Positions 33,446-44,758 are shown, counted from the first letter of the stretch. The stretch: DNA of 64,000 nt from Bathynomus jamesi (GCA_023014485.1 JAJOZX010003213.1:281501-345500); one strand, 5' to 3'. Notes: generated by a model from the sequence alone, not told the origin. Made by a program: numbers and translations.

Positions 33446-33634
33446 GTATATATCCTTCGTTTAATGTGTGTATTTTTGCTGTATATTATTTTTGAATGTA
33501 TATTTATTTCCTCTATATTTCATGAATTATTTTCCCTTAACTTGTCTAAATAAACATGATGATGTGATGGTGTTTTATTTAATTCTTTTGGTTGTATATA
33601 TAAACGATATTAAGGAATAACTAGGGAGATGGGA

Positions 33635-33675
<41 letters not shown>

Positions 33676-33704
33676 CACACACACCAAGTGGCTGGTTACG
33701 CCTT

Positions 33705-33824
33705 CTAAGCAGACTGACGGATTTCTAAGCCAACTGTCAAGAATATCTGTATAGCGCAATCTGGCAGCTCAAACGATATATATATACACATCTGCCATTT
33801 ACGCCTTCTAAGCCGATTGACGGA
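33705..33824 (+). repeat. duplicated unit containing the solo-LTR target
   Basis: The unit CGGATTTCTAAGCCAACTG... AATCTGGCAGCT is present at about 33717-33775 and again at 34414-34470; the second copy was split at its start by the solo LTR. Confidence 0.6.
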
Positions 33825-34413
33825 TGTAGTAATTTTTTTCTGCCCTTATATTAATATAAAGGAACATCGCTTAGCCACCAAAATAAGTAATGAACCCCAT
33901 TTCACGAATCTCTTTAACAATTTTTATTAGTTACGTTACTTAATTCAATTTCTCTTTATCTTTTATCATTCTCTTCTTACACTCGCTTCGCTGTACTATA
34001 TAAAAACGGGTAGCACGTGACCGAGACGAGGCGTCATTGTAATTTGAACCACGCGAAGAAATCGGGATGATTGTACACTTAATTACACTTTACTGACATT
34101 TATTTACACCGAAACACTTTTAGATAAACAGGGTAATGGGAGGGGGAAAATTACCATTAACATTTTAGCCGGAGAGAAACACGAAAGAACATTCTAAATT
34201 TACAAAAACATCTTAATACCAAAAAAACACATCAGGACAAAGGCCGTCCGATAACTGAAGGCATTTCTGCCCAGCCTCCGCTTGGGCAGATTCTTAGTGT
34301 TGTCAATTTGTATTTTTATATTTTTAATTTCACAAACGATTATTAATTTACTTAATTGAATATTATTAAATTCTTATAAACAAACATTTAATTCTTAATT
34401 AGACATTACTACA
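33825..34413 (-). repeat. solo LTR related to the LARD family
   Basis: 589 bp starting TGTAGTAAT and ending ATTACTACA, flanked by CGGA on both sides (33821-33824, 34414-34417). Read on the minus strand it begins TGTAGTAATGTCTAATTAAG, like the 11352 LTR (TGTAGTAATGCCTAGTTAAG). The internal part was lost by LTR-LTR recombination (inference). Confidence 0.8.
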
Positions 34414-34497
34414 CGGATTTCTAAACCAACTGTCAAGAATATCTGAATAGCGCAATCTGGCAGCTGAAAAGTTATATATATATATATATATATATAT

Positions 34498-34876
34498 ACA
34501 TTTGCCTTCGAAGTCTTCTAAGCCAACTACCAACTAGCTGATTAAGCCAACTGGCGGATTTCGAGTTCTAAGCCAAGTGATGCTACCTGAGCTCTCATTA
34601 AGCTTCTGCATCTCGCAGACGCTGGATGGCCTCTTCCTCTCTCTTTCTCTTAGGTTAGGTATACCCCTTTGGGGGGGTGAGGCCGTCCCAACTTCTCCCC
34701 CAAAGAGATTAGGTGGACACCTCCAGCTTGCTGGGGATTCCCCCTTTTTTGGCACCCTAGGGGTTGGAACTGGGGGAGGGGTTGGCACTTTGCAACAAGG
34801 GGGTGGGGGTGGCACTGGCACTCATTTAATCAACATTGCAATTGCTCTGCACGCGTCTTGTTTGCGGCCATACTAC
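34498..34876 (-). repeat. R1 repeat, uninterrupted copy
   Basis: Reverse-orientation copy of 11244-11351 plus 16556-16848. It provides the empty site of the LARD-like element (AAAAAAGGGGGAATCC on its strand). The minus strand has a 95-codon Pro-rich ORF (34821-34534) that is unlikely to be a conserved gene. Confidence 0.7.
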
Positions 34877-36059
34877 TGGATTTAAGACAAGGTAAGCATC
34901 TGGTCTCTTTTAAAAGAGCCGACTGAATTACTTTGAAATACGTTAGGGATATTCCATCCCACAAATTAACCATACAGTTGACTGAAAACGTTTAGTTTCC
35001 TTAAAAATAAGATGCTTATCCTCTAATTTGAGAGCAATACCCTGAGTCCCCCTACATTTCTGCAGTAAAAATGTTTTTAGACAATGATTCATAGATGAAT
35101 TAATGATGTAAACAGTTTGTAAAACATGAACTACGATGAAATGAAAACCTAATGATGATGCAGACCGAGATTAGTTTACACAATATATTTTTAGCCTTGA
35201 GGTGTGCTTCGGTCAGGACAACTAATCTTTTACGAGTGTTGTCGTTCATCATTCTTTATGTTTTCCCCTTTATTGCGTATTTCTCTGCTATACACCATCT
35301 ACATATTTGTCGTGGATAAAACATGATGGTAGGACGCCTCAGTAAATATATACAGTAAATAAACCGTTGCGGCAGTCGACGCCTCAATGAAAATTGATAG
35401 TGCAGCTATTAACATTATATATACAGTATATATCATCAGAAGTCTGATTTGTGAGAAACGCCTTTCCCCCTGCACGAATGCAGCTAGAAGTGACGCCAAT
35501 TAAGATAAAACTAACGAGGCCCGCGAACCAGACACTGCGGAACGCACCGGAATGCGACGGAACGCGGCGTAAAAAGAACCATGACATTTTTTTCCTACTC
35601 AAATCAACCTTAGATTAGCTTATCCCCGGCCTCGGGAATGTTTGTTTGTTTGTTTTTTAAATTTCTTTCATGAAAGAAACATAAAGGAAACCAAGTAGGA
35701 AATTCTCAAATTGATCCATTCTGCTTGTTTCTCTTTTTTTCCTTTTTCTTTTTTCTATTTTGCTTTTGTTTTAAACCTACAAACATCTTTTATGAGATAC
35801 CATGAAGTCTTATAAAGCTAGGAGAGGAAGAAATTCTTAAATTGATCCACTTTGCTTGTTTTTCCCCCAAGTAGGAGGGGGGCCCTTGCTGAGCCCCATC
35901 AAGTGGCAAACCCCCAAATGCCCCTCATTGAGGACGGTGAGGCCTCATAAACGGGGTGAGGAACTTAAGGAAGAGGGCTTCCTTATAACGCAAGCGAACG
36001 CCTCCAGGGGCAACTTTCAAAGGGCCCCAATTTCCTCGGAACAAATGTGAGCATACTAA
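34877..36059. other. no recognisable gene
   Basis: AT-rich sequence. The only structure noted is a duplicated motif (TAAATTGATCCACTTTGCTTG at 35836 and a diverged copy at 35706). No RNA gene or ORF could be supported. Confidence 0.4.
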
Positions 36060-37262
36060 TTGGGACGACTGAGAACAACCCCTTTTCTGTACCCTCTTAC
36101 TTTCTCTATATTGAATTCCACTCCAAAGGTTGATGTTGCGTATATGTACGCAATGACCTCACCTGATTTTGCATTCCCGAACTCGAATCTTCCGAATTCT
36201 TTACCCTTTGGCTACGGCTTACATGCCATTCTGAAACTAAATACATCTTCGCTGTTTGCCTTTCCCCTAATTCTACTGACTATCCGAAATTCTTTGACTG
36301 CTTCACTTCCAAAAGGGAATACATTCTTTCCTGCTCTCCCTTTCCTCTCCTGCTCTCCCTTTTCCACCTTTGGCTTTCCTCTCATTTCATTAACATCCCT
36401 GATAAACTGGCTTAGAACTTTTTTTATCCTAAATGACCTACAGCAGATTGTGCAGCACCCTACTCGTATCCTCGATCGCTTGGAGATAGGCCCAACATTC
36501 TGGATTTATTTCTTACCTCTCATCCTTCTTACTCTGTCAAACTTTTTTCTGTTATGCTCCTCCGACCACAGTCTATACCTGTTTCCTGTCCTTTCGCTCC
36601 AATTCGGTCATTGGATCGTCTCAAGAGGAGACGCCTTTGGCACTCTGGCGCCGCTGATTGGGAGGTTCTTAGGTAGTACTTCTGTGATTTCCCATGGAAT
36701 GATTACTGCTTCCGTGGCCGGGACCCTTCCGAGTGTGCTGAGCGCATCACGGAGGTGATTCTCCCGGGCATGGAAGCATACATTCCATATTCTATTCCTA
36801 CTACTAATGCAAAAAAACCTTGGTTTCACTTTACTTGTTCTAATGCTATCCGCAACAGAGAGGAGTATTTCAGAAGTTACCGTCGCCATCCAACAACTCA
36901 CTCTCACTCAGCTTATATTTCTGCCCGGAATCGTGCGAATTCTGCTCGTTCTTTCTGGCATCTAGCTAAGAACCTCTTCAACAACTTTACTTCCTCTTCT
37001 TTCCCTCCTCTTTTCCATTCCGACAGCTCAGTTGCCATCTCTTCTCCTGATAAAGCTGAACTCTTCGTTCAAACTTTCGCTCCCAATTCAACCCTGGACG
37101 ATTCCGGTGCTGTTCCTGCATCTCCTCTCCCCTTTGACCTTATTTTGTCTACAATTAGAATCTCTTCCAAAAATGTTTTTTCTGCCCTATCTGGGCACAA
37201 CTCTAGGAAGGCGTACGGTCCTGATGGGGTTCATCCTGTTGTTTTTAAGAATTTCATATCTG
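36060..37262 (+). pseudogene. LINE fragment (LINE 4): endonuclease to start of reverse transcriptase
   Basis: Out-of-frame pieces of a jockey-group endonuclease and linker: LNDLQQIVQHPTRI and SSDHS in the endonuclease end, then KPWFHFTCSNAIRNREEYF, HSAYISARNRANSARSFWHL and RKAYGPDGVHPVVFKN, the beginning of RT, where the fragment stops. Frames change at least four times. The type resembles LINEs abundant in decapod crustaceans (impression only). Confidence 0.65.
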
Positions 37263-37396
37263 TACATGAAAATCATATGACAGAGACGGTAATAAGTAAA
37301 TCAACCAGCTTTGTGGAACTCATAGCAGTAAAAATAGAAAAACTAAACGTGGTACTGATAGTCATCTAGTTATCTCTACACCTCCAAACGGTATCA

Positions 37397-38453
37397 GGAC
37401 AAAATCCCCCCGTGGACAAAATCCCCTCGCGGACAAAATCCCCCATGGACAAAATCCCCCCGGACACAACCCCCCCCGGACACAATCCCCCCGCGGACAA
37501 AATCCCCCTAAGGCTTTATTAAAAAAAGAAGAATACGACTGACTTTATTAAAGAAGAAAAATTAAAAACACAATAAGAATAAGAATAAGAATAAGAAAAG
37601 AGGCTTACAGAAACGGATTACAGAAACACGGATTACAGAAAAAATATCAAGATGACAATGATTTTGCCTTAAAAATTCGAATGATACCTGCTCTAGCTTT
37701 TGTGCCTCCAGAAAAAGTTGTTGATGCTTTTGAACAATTATACGATTTTATACCAGTGGAATGTTTGCCAATTCTCGATTATTTTGAAGATAATTATATT
37801 GGAAGGCCATGCCGACGAGGACGAAGAGAACCCACTTTTAGCATTTCTATTTGGAATATGTACTCAAGAACAATTACAGAACTTCCACGTACAAATAACT
37901 CTGTCGAAGGCTGGCATAGACGCTTTGCATCTCAAACAGGATGCTCGCATCCAAACATATGGAAATTTTTAAAAGTTTTAGGGCAAGAAATAAGCTACCA
38001 ACAGGCATTTATTTCTCAAATTATCGCTGGCTTGCCGACAGAACCGCAAAGGAAGAAGTGTAAGTCTTCTTCTTCTCGCATTTTGAAAATTGTACAAGAC
38101 TATAACAATAGGTCTATTTTTTATTTTCTTAAGGGAATTGCTTTTAATTTGTCTTTTTAAATTTTGAATTTTGTTTGACTTTGTGTTTTTAATTTTTCTT
38201 CTTCAATAAAGTCAGTCGTATTCTTATTTGTTTGCCCGGTTAGGTAATTGTACGCCCTTGACGATTGGTTAGGTTAAGTCGTGATATTTTTGTTAAAACT
38301 TTAATAAAGTCAGTCGTATTCTTATTTTTTAATAAAGCCTTAGGGGGATTTTGTCCGCGGGGGGATTGTGTCCGGGGGGTTGTGTCCGGGGGGATTTTGT
38401 CCGCGAGGGGATTTTGTCCACGAGGGGATTTTGTCCACGGGGGGATTTTGTCC
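37397..38453 (+). mobile_element. MULE-like transposon with tandem-repeat composite TIRs
   Basis: Each end is an array of GGACAAAATCCCCC-type units (seven at 37397-37511, complementary array at 38342-38453), followed inward by matching TAAGGCTTTATTAAAAAA and AATACGACTGACTTTATTA. Between them lies the C-terminal part of a MULE transposase. A 60-bp piece of the foldback MITE family (17690-17725) is embedded at 38239-38299. No clear target duplication was seen. Confidence 0.75.
37630..38160 (+). pseudogene. MULE transposase, C-terminal part
   Basis: An open frame with ALAFVPPEKVVDAFEQLYD, LPILDYFEDNYIG, and the diagnostic PRTNNSVEGWHRRF followed by SHPNIWKFL, matching the C-terminal end of animal MULE transposases. 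The N-terminal DNA-binding and first catalytic parts are absent: the ORF begins shortly after the left TIR. Open to its natural stop; it may be an internally deleted derivative. Confidence 0.7.
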
Positions 38454-38469
38454 TAGAAGCGGTAAATTT

Positions 38470-38720
38470 ACATTTCTCCATATGGTGTAATGGTTAGCGT
38501 CGCTGACTACGAATCCATCGGCTCCGGGTTCGAGACCCGGTGACTGCAGCCGGCGCGCAGCAAAACTCAGCTGTTCATCCTTCCACACAATAAAGAAAGT
38601 GGTTGGTAGATAAATGGGTACCCTGGGTGGCCTAGACGCTGGGCTGCTGGTGGGGCGTGGTTCGGATTCCACGTTAAACTGTAGGTCTAAGGTGGAGTGA
38701 AAAGCTTGACCTTCGTCAGA
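38470..38720 (+). mobile_element. tRNA-derived SINE
   Basis: A-box-like TGGTGTAATGGTTAGC and B-box GGTTCGAGACC are correctly spaced (38483-38540) with a CTACGAA anticodon-like loop (ACG, Arg), but the anticodon stem does not pair, so this is a tRNA relic and not a tRNA gene. The tail has GTGGTTCGGATTCCACG and CTGTAGGTC, shared with the 3' end of LINE 2 and with 63540-63600 and 63790-63855. Confidence 0.65.
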
Positions 38721-38994
38721 ATGAACAATTCGGGCGGAAGCTAACCAAAGGTCACCAAAGGTAAGTTTATTGTGTCCAACACTCCAACATCTGAAGTGCA
38801 TTAACGAAATGTAAGCTGAAAGGTGTCTGCGGTTAGCAAAAGCTAATGCTGGAAACGTACATGTAAAGTTCATTAACGAAATGAAAGGAACGACCGCAAT
38901 CCAAATTATGTAAAATAAATAGTAGAGAATTGCTCAAGTCATTGTAAAGAGAAAGAATTAATTTTTTTAATGTGTTTTTATTTTCTATTAGATA

Positions 38995-39078
38995 CGGATG
39001 GGAACGATTCTTTATAAACTTTTTGACCATTCCTGCCGTTGGTAGCAGGAGGCACTACCTACTAGCCTCGAATGATCC

Positions 39079-39130
<52 letters not shown>

Positions 39131-39186
39131 GTTGATTAAACATTTCTAATATGGGTCAATTGAATTACTCTCTTAATACTGCCTTT

Positions 39187-39243
<57 letters not shown>

Positions 39244-39300
39244 TGGGAACGATAGTTTATAAAATTTTGACCATTCCTGCCGCCGGTGGCGTTACCGGCG
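38995..39300 (+). repeat. duplicated unit split by TA microsatellites
   Basis: GGGAACGAT... ATTTTGACCATTCCTGCCG occurs at 38999-39040 and 39243-39283. Between lies TTTCTAATATGGGTCAATTG plus (TA)n tracts (39083-39126, 39190-39240). The TTCTAATATGGAACAATTGA unit recurs at 40770 and 41075, so the mariner inserted in a local tandem array. Confidence 0.65.
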
Positions 39301-39339
39301 CTACTGTCCAAACATTTCTAACGATTGTACGGGTATAAA

Positions 39340-40713
39340 GGGTGTCAGGAAATGATTGCCCCCCCCCTGTACAGAAGAAACTGAAAGGAATAGAAAAAAA
39401 CAGACAAAATCACGCGAAAGAGCGTTTAATTTTGAATAAAAAACACTTGTTTTAATATCGGGTGTTGCCCCAATTTGCAGCTCCGACGGCCATTAATCGA
39501 CGGGGGTATGATCCCAGAAGTGTCTCAAAGAGATCGGTATCATGACTCATTTCTTCAAGGACTTCGTTGATATTTGCAGTCATAATTTCTGTTGAATACC
39601 GATTCTGAATGGGTTGTTCCAGCATTAAGGACTCCACCCGATCCTTCATGATGGATCCGACATGTTCACAGACATTAAGATCGGGAGAATTGCCAGGCCA
39701 TTCATTATTTCCGAAAAAATCAATGTTATTGTCCTTAAGCAGTTGTTGAGTCGCAAGTGCTTTCATACAGGGGGCTTTGTCGTGAAGAAAGGTTGCCTGT
39801 TCAACATCCAAAACACACTCGGGGTCTTTCAAAAACGGAATTACATGTTGGGCTAAAATTACATTTCGAAAATAAGGCCCATCCCAACTGGTTCCTCTTG
39901 GTTTGATAACCCAGATGAGCTTCCGAATAGAGAACATAATGAAAACACCCACACATGCTGGATTTTTTACTATTTCTCGATACTTCTGGTCGTCTGGGAC
40001 TTCATCAGGAGTTGTTGCCCAAACCCGATCATTCTGAAAACTTGGTTTTCTGGAGACATAAACGAAGAATTCATCGCTGACAACCAAGTGAAGGAAATCG
40101 TCTTCCGTCCATTCCTCAAGATAATCACAAAACCATAGCCGATCTTCAATATTAAGATCACTCTTCCGTGGCTTAGCTATTTCATGCCAAGCATTCAAGC
40201 CTTGGCGAACTCGAAATTGATGCACAAGTTGCCGATTGACTATCTTACCACGACGGATAAGTATCTCTTTCGCTACCTCAGAGCAGCTCTTCTTTCGGCG
40301 CCGTGATGCAGCAAGCACAATGCCTTTCGATTCTTGAGGTAATTTCTCCGGTCTTCCTCCTCGAAATTCTGTTTCACAATCTTCAGGATTCTTATTCCAA
40401 TTCCTTTTGACAAAGTCTTCTGATCTTTTTAATCTCTCAGCCACCCAGTGTCGAGTTATGAAAGTTGCACCAGCTTCCTTTGCTTCACGAAATGTGACAG
40501 CTCGAATGCGGTCAAGAACTCGTTTTTTCTCTGAATCGTTCAAAATAGATGATGCCATGGTTTCTGTGGGGAAAAAATGGTAAGAATTAAAATCACAGGA
40601 ATAGAATATAATGGTTTTTATTCAGATTTTAACGCTCTTTCAAGTGGTCTCGCCGGTTTTTATCTATCTCTTCTAGTTTTTGCTCTACGGGGGGCAATCA
40701 TTTCCTGACACCC
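39340..40713 (-). mobile_element. mariner/Tc1-type transposon, apparently intact
   Basis: 1374 bp with 25-bp TIRs GGGTGTCAGGAAATGATTGC... at both ends. The flanks read TATAAA on each side, consistent with a TA-containing target duplication. One complete transposase ORF. With intact TIRs and ORF it is the best candidate in the window for a functional transposon. Confidence 0.88.
39452..40558 (-). CDS. mariner-like transposase, DD37E
   Basis: An uninterrupted 368-aa ORF with ATG at 40558. An N-terminal helix-turn-helix region (HWVAERLKRSEDFVKRNW, RKKSCSEVAKEIL) precedes the RNase-H-like catalytic core: first Asp in VVSDEFFVYV, second in TFLHDKAPCMKAL, third acid in SPDLNVCEHVGSI. I count 37 residues between the second Asp and the Glu, giving DD37E. 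Length fits the superfamily (340-370 aa). It binds the TIRs and performs cut-and-paste at TA. Confidence 0.88.
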   Translation of the reverse strand: MASSILNDSEKKRVLDRIRAVTFREAKEAGATFITRHWVAERLKRSEDFVKRNWNKNPEDCETEFRGGRPEKLPQESKGIVLAASRRRKKSCSEVAKEILIRRGKIVNRQLVHQFRVRQGLNAWHEIAKPRKSDLNIEDRLWFCDYLEEWTEDDFLHLVVSDEFFVYVSRKPSFQNDRVWATTPDEVPDDQKYREIVKNPACVGVFIMFSIRKLIWVIKPRGTSWDGPYFRNVILAQHVIPFLKDPECVLDVEQATFLHDKAPCMKALATQQLLKDNNIDFFGNNEWPGNSPDLNVCEHVGSIMKDRVESLMLEQPIQNRYSTEIMTANINEVLEEMSHDTDLFETLLGSYPRRLMAVGAANWGNTRY

Positions 40714-40821
40714 GTATAAACAACATAAATGACTGTGAGGTTATTGATTTGTAGATATAAGGGATAACTGAACATTTCTAGTATGGAACAATTGAATTAC
40801 TCTCTTAATACTGCCTTTAAT

Positions 40822-40823
<2 letters not shown>

Positions 40824-40903
<80 letters not shown>
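40824..40903. repeat. (TA)n microsatellite
   Basis: About 40 TA units following the TTCTAGTATGGAACAATTGA unit. Confidence 0.95.
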
Positions 40904-40905
<2 letters not shown>

Positions 40906-41248
40906 GGCTTCTAAGTCAATTAAACTTCATTCGGTAACAGATCTCCAAATAATTAAATGGTGCTCTAAGGCAACCCCTCTGTATATAGATAATTAAAAAA
41001 ATAGTAATATTTGTAGGGGTATATAAGCGATAGAAATAACTGAGGTTATTGATTTTTATATATAAGGGATAAATGAACATTTCTAATATGGAACAATTGA
41101 ATTACTCTCATAATACTGCCTTTAATGAATAATTCCTACATTCATATAATTCTTATATTCATTCATATAATTCTTACGTTCATTCGTATACTTCGTATAT
41201 TTATATAATCCTTATATTCTTATTCATATATTCATTTTGACATATCAA

Positions 41249-41460
41249 GTCCAAAATCGTGTAACACTGGTACGAGTTTCGATAAAATTTTGATTTGCTT
41301 TCTATTTTATAATTGGTGAATTATTTCTTTGTAAACTACTTAATCATTTTGAATAAAGTCAAAAATCGTATAACGCTGATATAAATTTGGACAAATTTTT
41401 TATATGCTTTCTATTTTATAATTGGTGAATTATTTCTTTTTAAACAACTTGATCATTTTT
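41249..41460 (+). repeat. tandem duplication, about 108-bp unit
   Basis: Two units share AAAATCGT(G/A)TAAC near the start and TTTATAATTGGTGAATTATT near the end. Preceding 41130-41230 is a minisatellite of TTCATATAATTCTTA-like units. Confidence 0.7.
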
Positions 41461-41940
41461 ATAGACTTAGCTTCATAATGTAATCTTGTACATTTCCTGT
41501 ATACATTCTCTCTTCGTTGTAAAAGATGAAGTTATGTCCTGCTTAACGTTTAATTTTTAATCTTAAGCTTTTCATTTTTGCCCATGTGCATGTTTGTAAT
41601 TCGTGATGGGAAGGCATATTTCATTTTCCATTTTTAGTTAACTCGGCAGATCATGATAACATCAGATCTGTCAATATGCGGTTTAAAATAAAAATATGGC
41701 TTCCTCTTTCTTAGCAGTCAAGACATTAATACAGCAAAAATATTTGTTTTGTCTTTAAATGTTTTGCAAAGTAAATCGCCTATTGAGAATAAAAATATCA
41801 AAAACAGATCAGTATTAAATAATAATGATGTCAGTAAAATAATTCAATATAAAAGCCGATAAAATTTCTCCAGTATTCATTCTGATCTGACTGATCTAAC
41901 TTAGAGGCTGGGCATTACCTGTAACATTTTACAGGTAAAT
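41461..41940. other. no recognisable feature
   Basis: AT-rich non-coding sequence before a (CT)n(AT)n microsatellite at 41946-42118. Confidence 0.4.
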
Positions 41941-41943
41941 TAT

Positions 41944-42030
<87 letters not shown>

Positions 42031-42126
42031 ATACATGTATGTGTGTATATATATATATGTATACATGTATATATATATTATATATATTATATATATATAT
42101 ATATATTTATGTATACATGTATATTC

Positions 42127-44276
42127 TCGAGGAGAGCTTTCTTATTCAAAAGGTTGAGGAACCTACGAGGTTGGACAGTATTTTAGATTTAGTAATAACT
42201 ACGGATGATAGGCTAATTACTGACCTTCAAGTAATAGAACCGTTAAGCAATAGCGATTACAATATGGTAGAGTTTGTCCTCTCAGTAATCCACTCGAAAC
42301 CAGCTAACTCGACTAAAATTCCTAACTTCCAGCACGCAGACTTTTATAAATTTCAAAATAAATTGTCACACGTCAATTGGGAAAACGTAATGGGGAACTC
42401 CAACGCAAAACTAATGTGGGAATCGTTTGAAACAGTATTTAGGACTATAAATGAGGAATGCGTACCGTACAAAATTAAGCGTGTGAAAGTAAACAACAAG
42501 CCCTTGTGGTTTACTTGTAGAGTGGGAGACATTATAAAGAGGAGAGATAGGGCTTATAGGCTACATAAGTGCGATAAAGACAATTTGTGGTTACGAAACA
42601 ACTACATATCTCTAAGGCGTGATGCGAAAAGTGTAATAAAAAAGTCCAAGCGCGAATTTGAAATCTCCATAGCTCGTGACGGTAAAGAAAACCCCAAGCG
42701 ATTCTTTCAATACGTCAACAATAGAAATCCAGCAAAAAGTGTCTTGGGGCCGTTGAAAAATGTTAACGGAGATCTAGTTTCTGAAAACAAGGAAATGGCT
42801 ACCTTGCTAAACGAATTTTTTACGTCAGTTTTTACTATAGAAGATGTAACGAATATCCCTATGGTCATAGACATAATACCTTTCCATAATGGTAATATTT
42901 TGGATAATATTGTGGTTAGTGAAGGGGTGGTAATGCGTTATATTGATAAAATGAAAACGCGCAAATCACCGTGGCCGGATTCCATATATCTCATACAACT
43001 AAAAGAATTAAAAGATAGCATTGTTGTGCCGTTGACAAAGATATTTAATGAGTCTATTTCTGAGGGGTGCGTACCAGATAATTTCAAGTTAGCAAACGTA
43101 ACACCTATATTTAAGAAAGGCGATAAAGGTGCGGCGGGAAATTATAGGCCAATCAGTTTAACGTCTGTTGCAGGTAAGCTACTGGAATCAATAATTAGGG
43201 ATCGTATAGTCGAACACTTAGAATTGCATAACTTAGTTAGAAATACGCAGCACGGTTTTAGGCGAAACAAATCTTGCTTAACTAATCTTTTAGAATTTTT
43301 TCAAAGCGTGGTTGACGTTTACGATATTCATCGGGCGGTTGATGTAGTGTATTTAGATTTTCAAAAAGCGTTTGACACTGTACCGCACAAAAGACTCATT
43401 GAGAAAACTAAGGCTTATGGAATCAGAGCCCATGGAACAGAGGGTAGTCGTTAGTGGAGCGGAGTCGGTTTGGACTAATGTAGCGAGTGGCGTTCCTCAG
43501 GGTTCTGTATTCGGCCCCTTGCTTTTTCTTATATATATTAACGATTTAGATGTCGGCCTAGTCAGTACAGTTTCAAAGTTTGCGGATGACAGGAAGCTGG
43601 GTGGTAGGGCGATTAATGACGAAGATAGAGGTAAAATCCAGGAAGATCTGAATAAAATCGTTGATTGGTCAATCACATGGCAAATGATATTTAACGTCGA
43701 TAAGTGCAATTTTTACATATAGGTTCGCGTAATGGTAATTTTGCTTATAGTATGTCAGGGAAAGAGTTAACAAGCATAGAGCAGGAAAAAGATTTAGGAG
43801 TTATAGTCACTGGTGACTTAAAAGTAGCGAAACAAAGTACAGCAGCGGTCAGTAAAGCGAACAAAGTGTTAGGTTTTATAGCTCGGAATTTTGAGTACAA
43901 ATCACTCGATATTATAGTTCCTCTTTATAAATCATTAGTTAGACCCCATTTGGAATACGCGATCCAATTTTGGAATTCGCATATGCGCAAAGATATAGAG
44001 AAAATCGAAAGAGTTCAAAGACGAGCAACTAAGATGATTCCGTCGCTTAGGTCAAAGTCGTACGAGGATAGGCTTAAGGAGTTAAAATTGACAACACTCG
44101 AGACTAGGAGGCTAAGGGGTGATCTAATCCAGGTTTTCAAAATTATGAATGGGTTCGATAACGTAGATAGAGATAGCTTTTTCGAAATATCTCAATATAA
44201 TATGACTACAAATAACGGGTGTAAGTTGACAAGTAGAAGGTTCGAGACAGCATTTGCCAAAAACTTTTTTCGCTAG
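42127..44276 (+). pseudogene. LINE 2 reverse transcriptase (with endonuclease end)
   Basis: The frame from about 42127 covers the endonuclease end (RLDSILDLVITTDD, then SDYNMVEFVLS where SDH is usual), a linker, RT motifs FKLANVTPIFKKGD, NYRPISLTSVAGKLLES, QHGFRRNKSCL and VYLDFQKAFDTVPHKRL, ending in a frameshift at about 43440. The frame then shifts to GVPQGSVFGPLLF and SKFADDRKLGG (FADD present), and again at 43704 to the thumb region (LYKSLVRPHLEYAIQFW), open to 44276. Residues 1-30 of the longest open frame are microsatellite and not real. Confidence 0.82.
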
Positions 44277-44520
44277 AATAGTAAATAGATGAAATAGTTT
44301 GCCGGTAGAAGTAATTAGTAGCACGTCTATAAACATGTTTAAAAATCGGTTAGACGCATATGTTGATAGATTGGGTATAGTTTAATGTAGTAAAATTAAG
44401 ACTTTGTGGTTCGGAATCAACGTAAAATTGTAGGTCTCCTCCGGCACCACGGAGAACATGCACAATACACAATTACGAACACAGGTAGACCAGCCATGAG
44501 TGGATCCTAGGGTCTTTCTT
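42127..44520 (+). mobile_element. CR1/L2-like LINE 2, 5'-truncated
   Basis: Starts within the endonuclease end just after a microsatellite and runs to a 3' UTR ending GAGTGGATCCTAGGGTCTTT, the same terminal motif as LINE 1. The RT is of the same group as LINE 1. No poly(A). Confidence 0.82.
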
Positions 44521-44536
44521 GGTCTGAAACATTATA

Positions 44537-44584
44537 ACATTATATATGTATATGTATATATGTATATATATGTATATGTATATA

Positions 44585-44668
<84 letters not shown>

Positions 44669-44758
44669 CTGTGTATATATATATATATCTATATATATAT
44701 ATATATTAATATATATATATATATTATATATATATGTGTGTATATATACATACATATA
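44537..44758. repeat. compound (TA)n/(TG)n microsatellite
   Basis: Mixed TATATG, TA and TG runs. The Gypsy-type element begins directly after it. Confidence 0.92.

Noticed and set aside
34534..34821. 95-codon Pro-rich ORF on the minus strand
   Set aside because: It lies in the R1 repeat, its twin copy at 11244/16556 is not conserved as an ORF, and the RE run comes from (GA)n.
38477..38545. A tRNA-Arg(ACG) gene
   Set aside because: A and B boxes are present, but the anticodon stem does not pair, the acceptor stem has no partner and the tail is SINE-like. Called a SINE.
42021..42126. N-terminal 35 codons (Tyr/Ile/Met-rich) of the long LINE 2 frame
   Set aside because: They are translated TA/TG microsatellite that happens to be in frame. 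The real coding sequence begins at about 42127 and is 5'-truncated.
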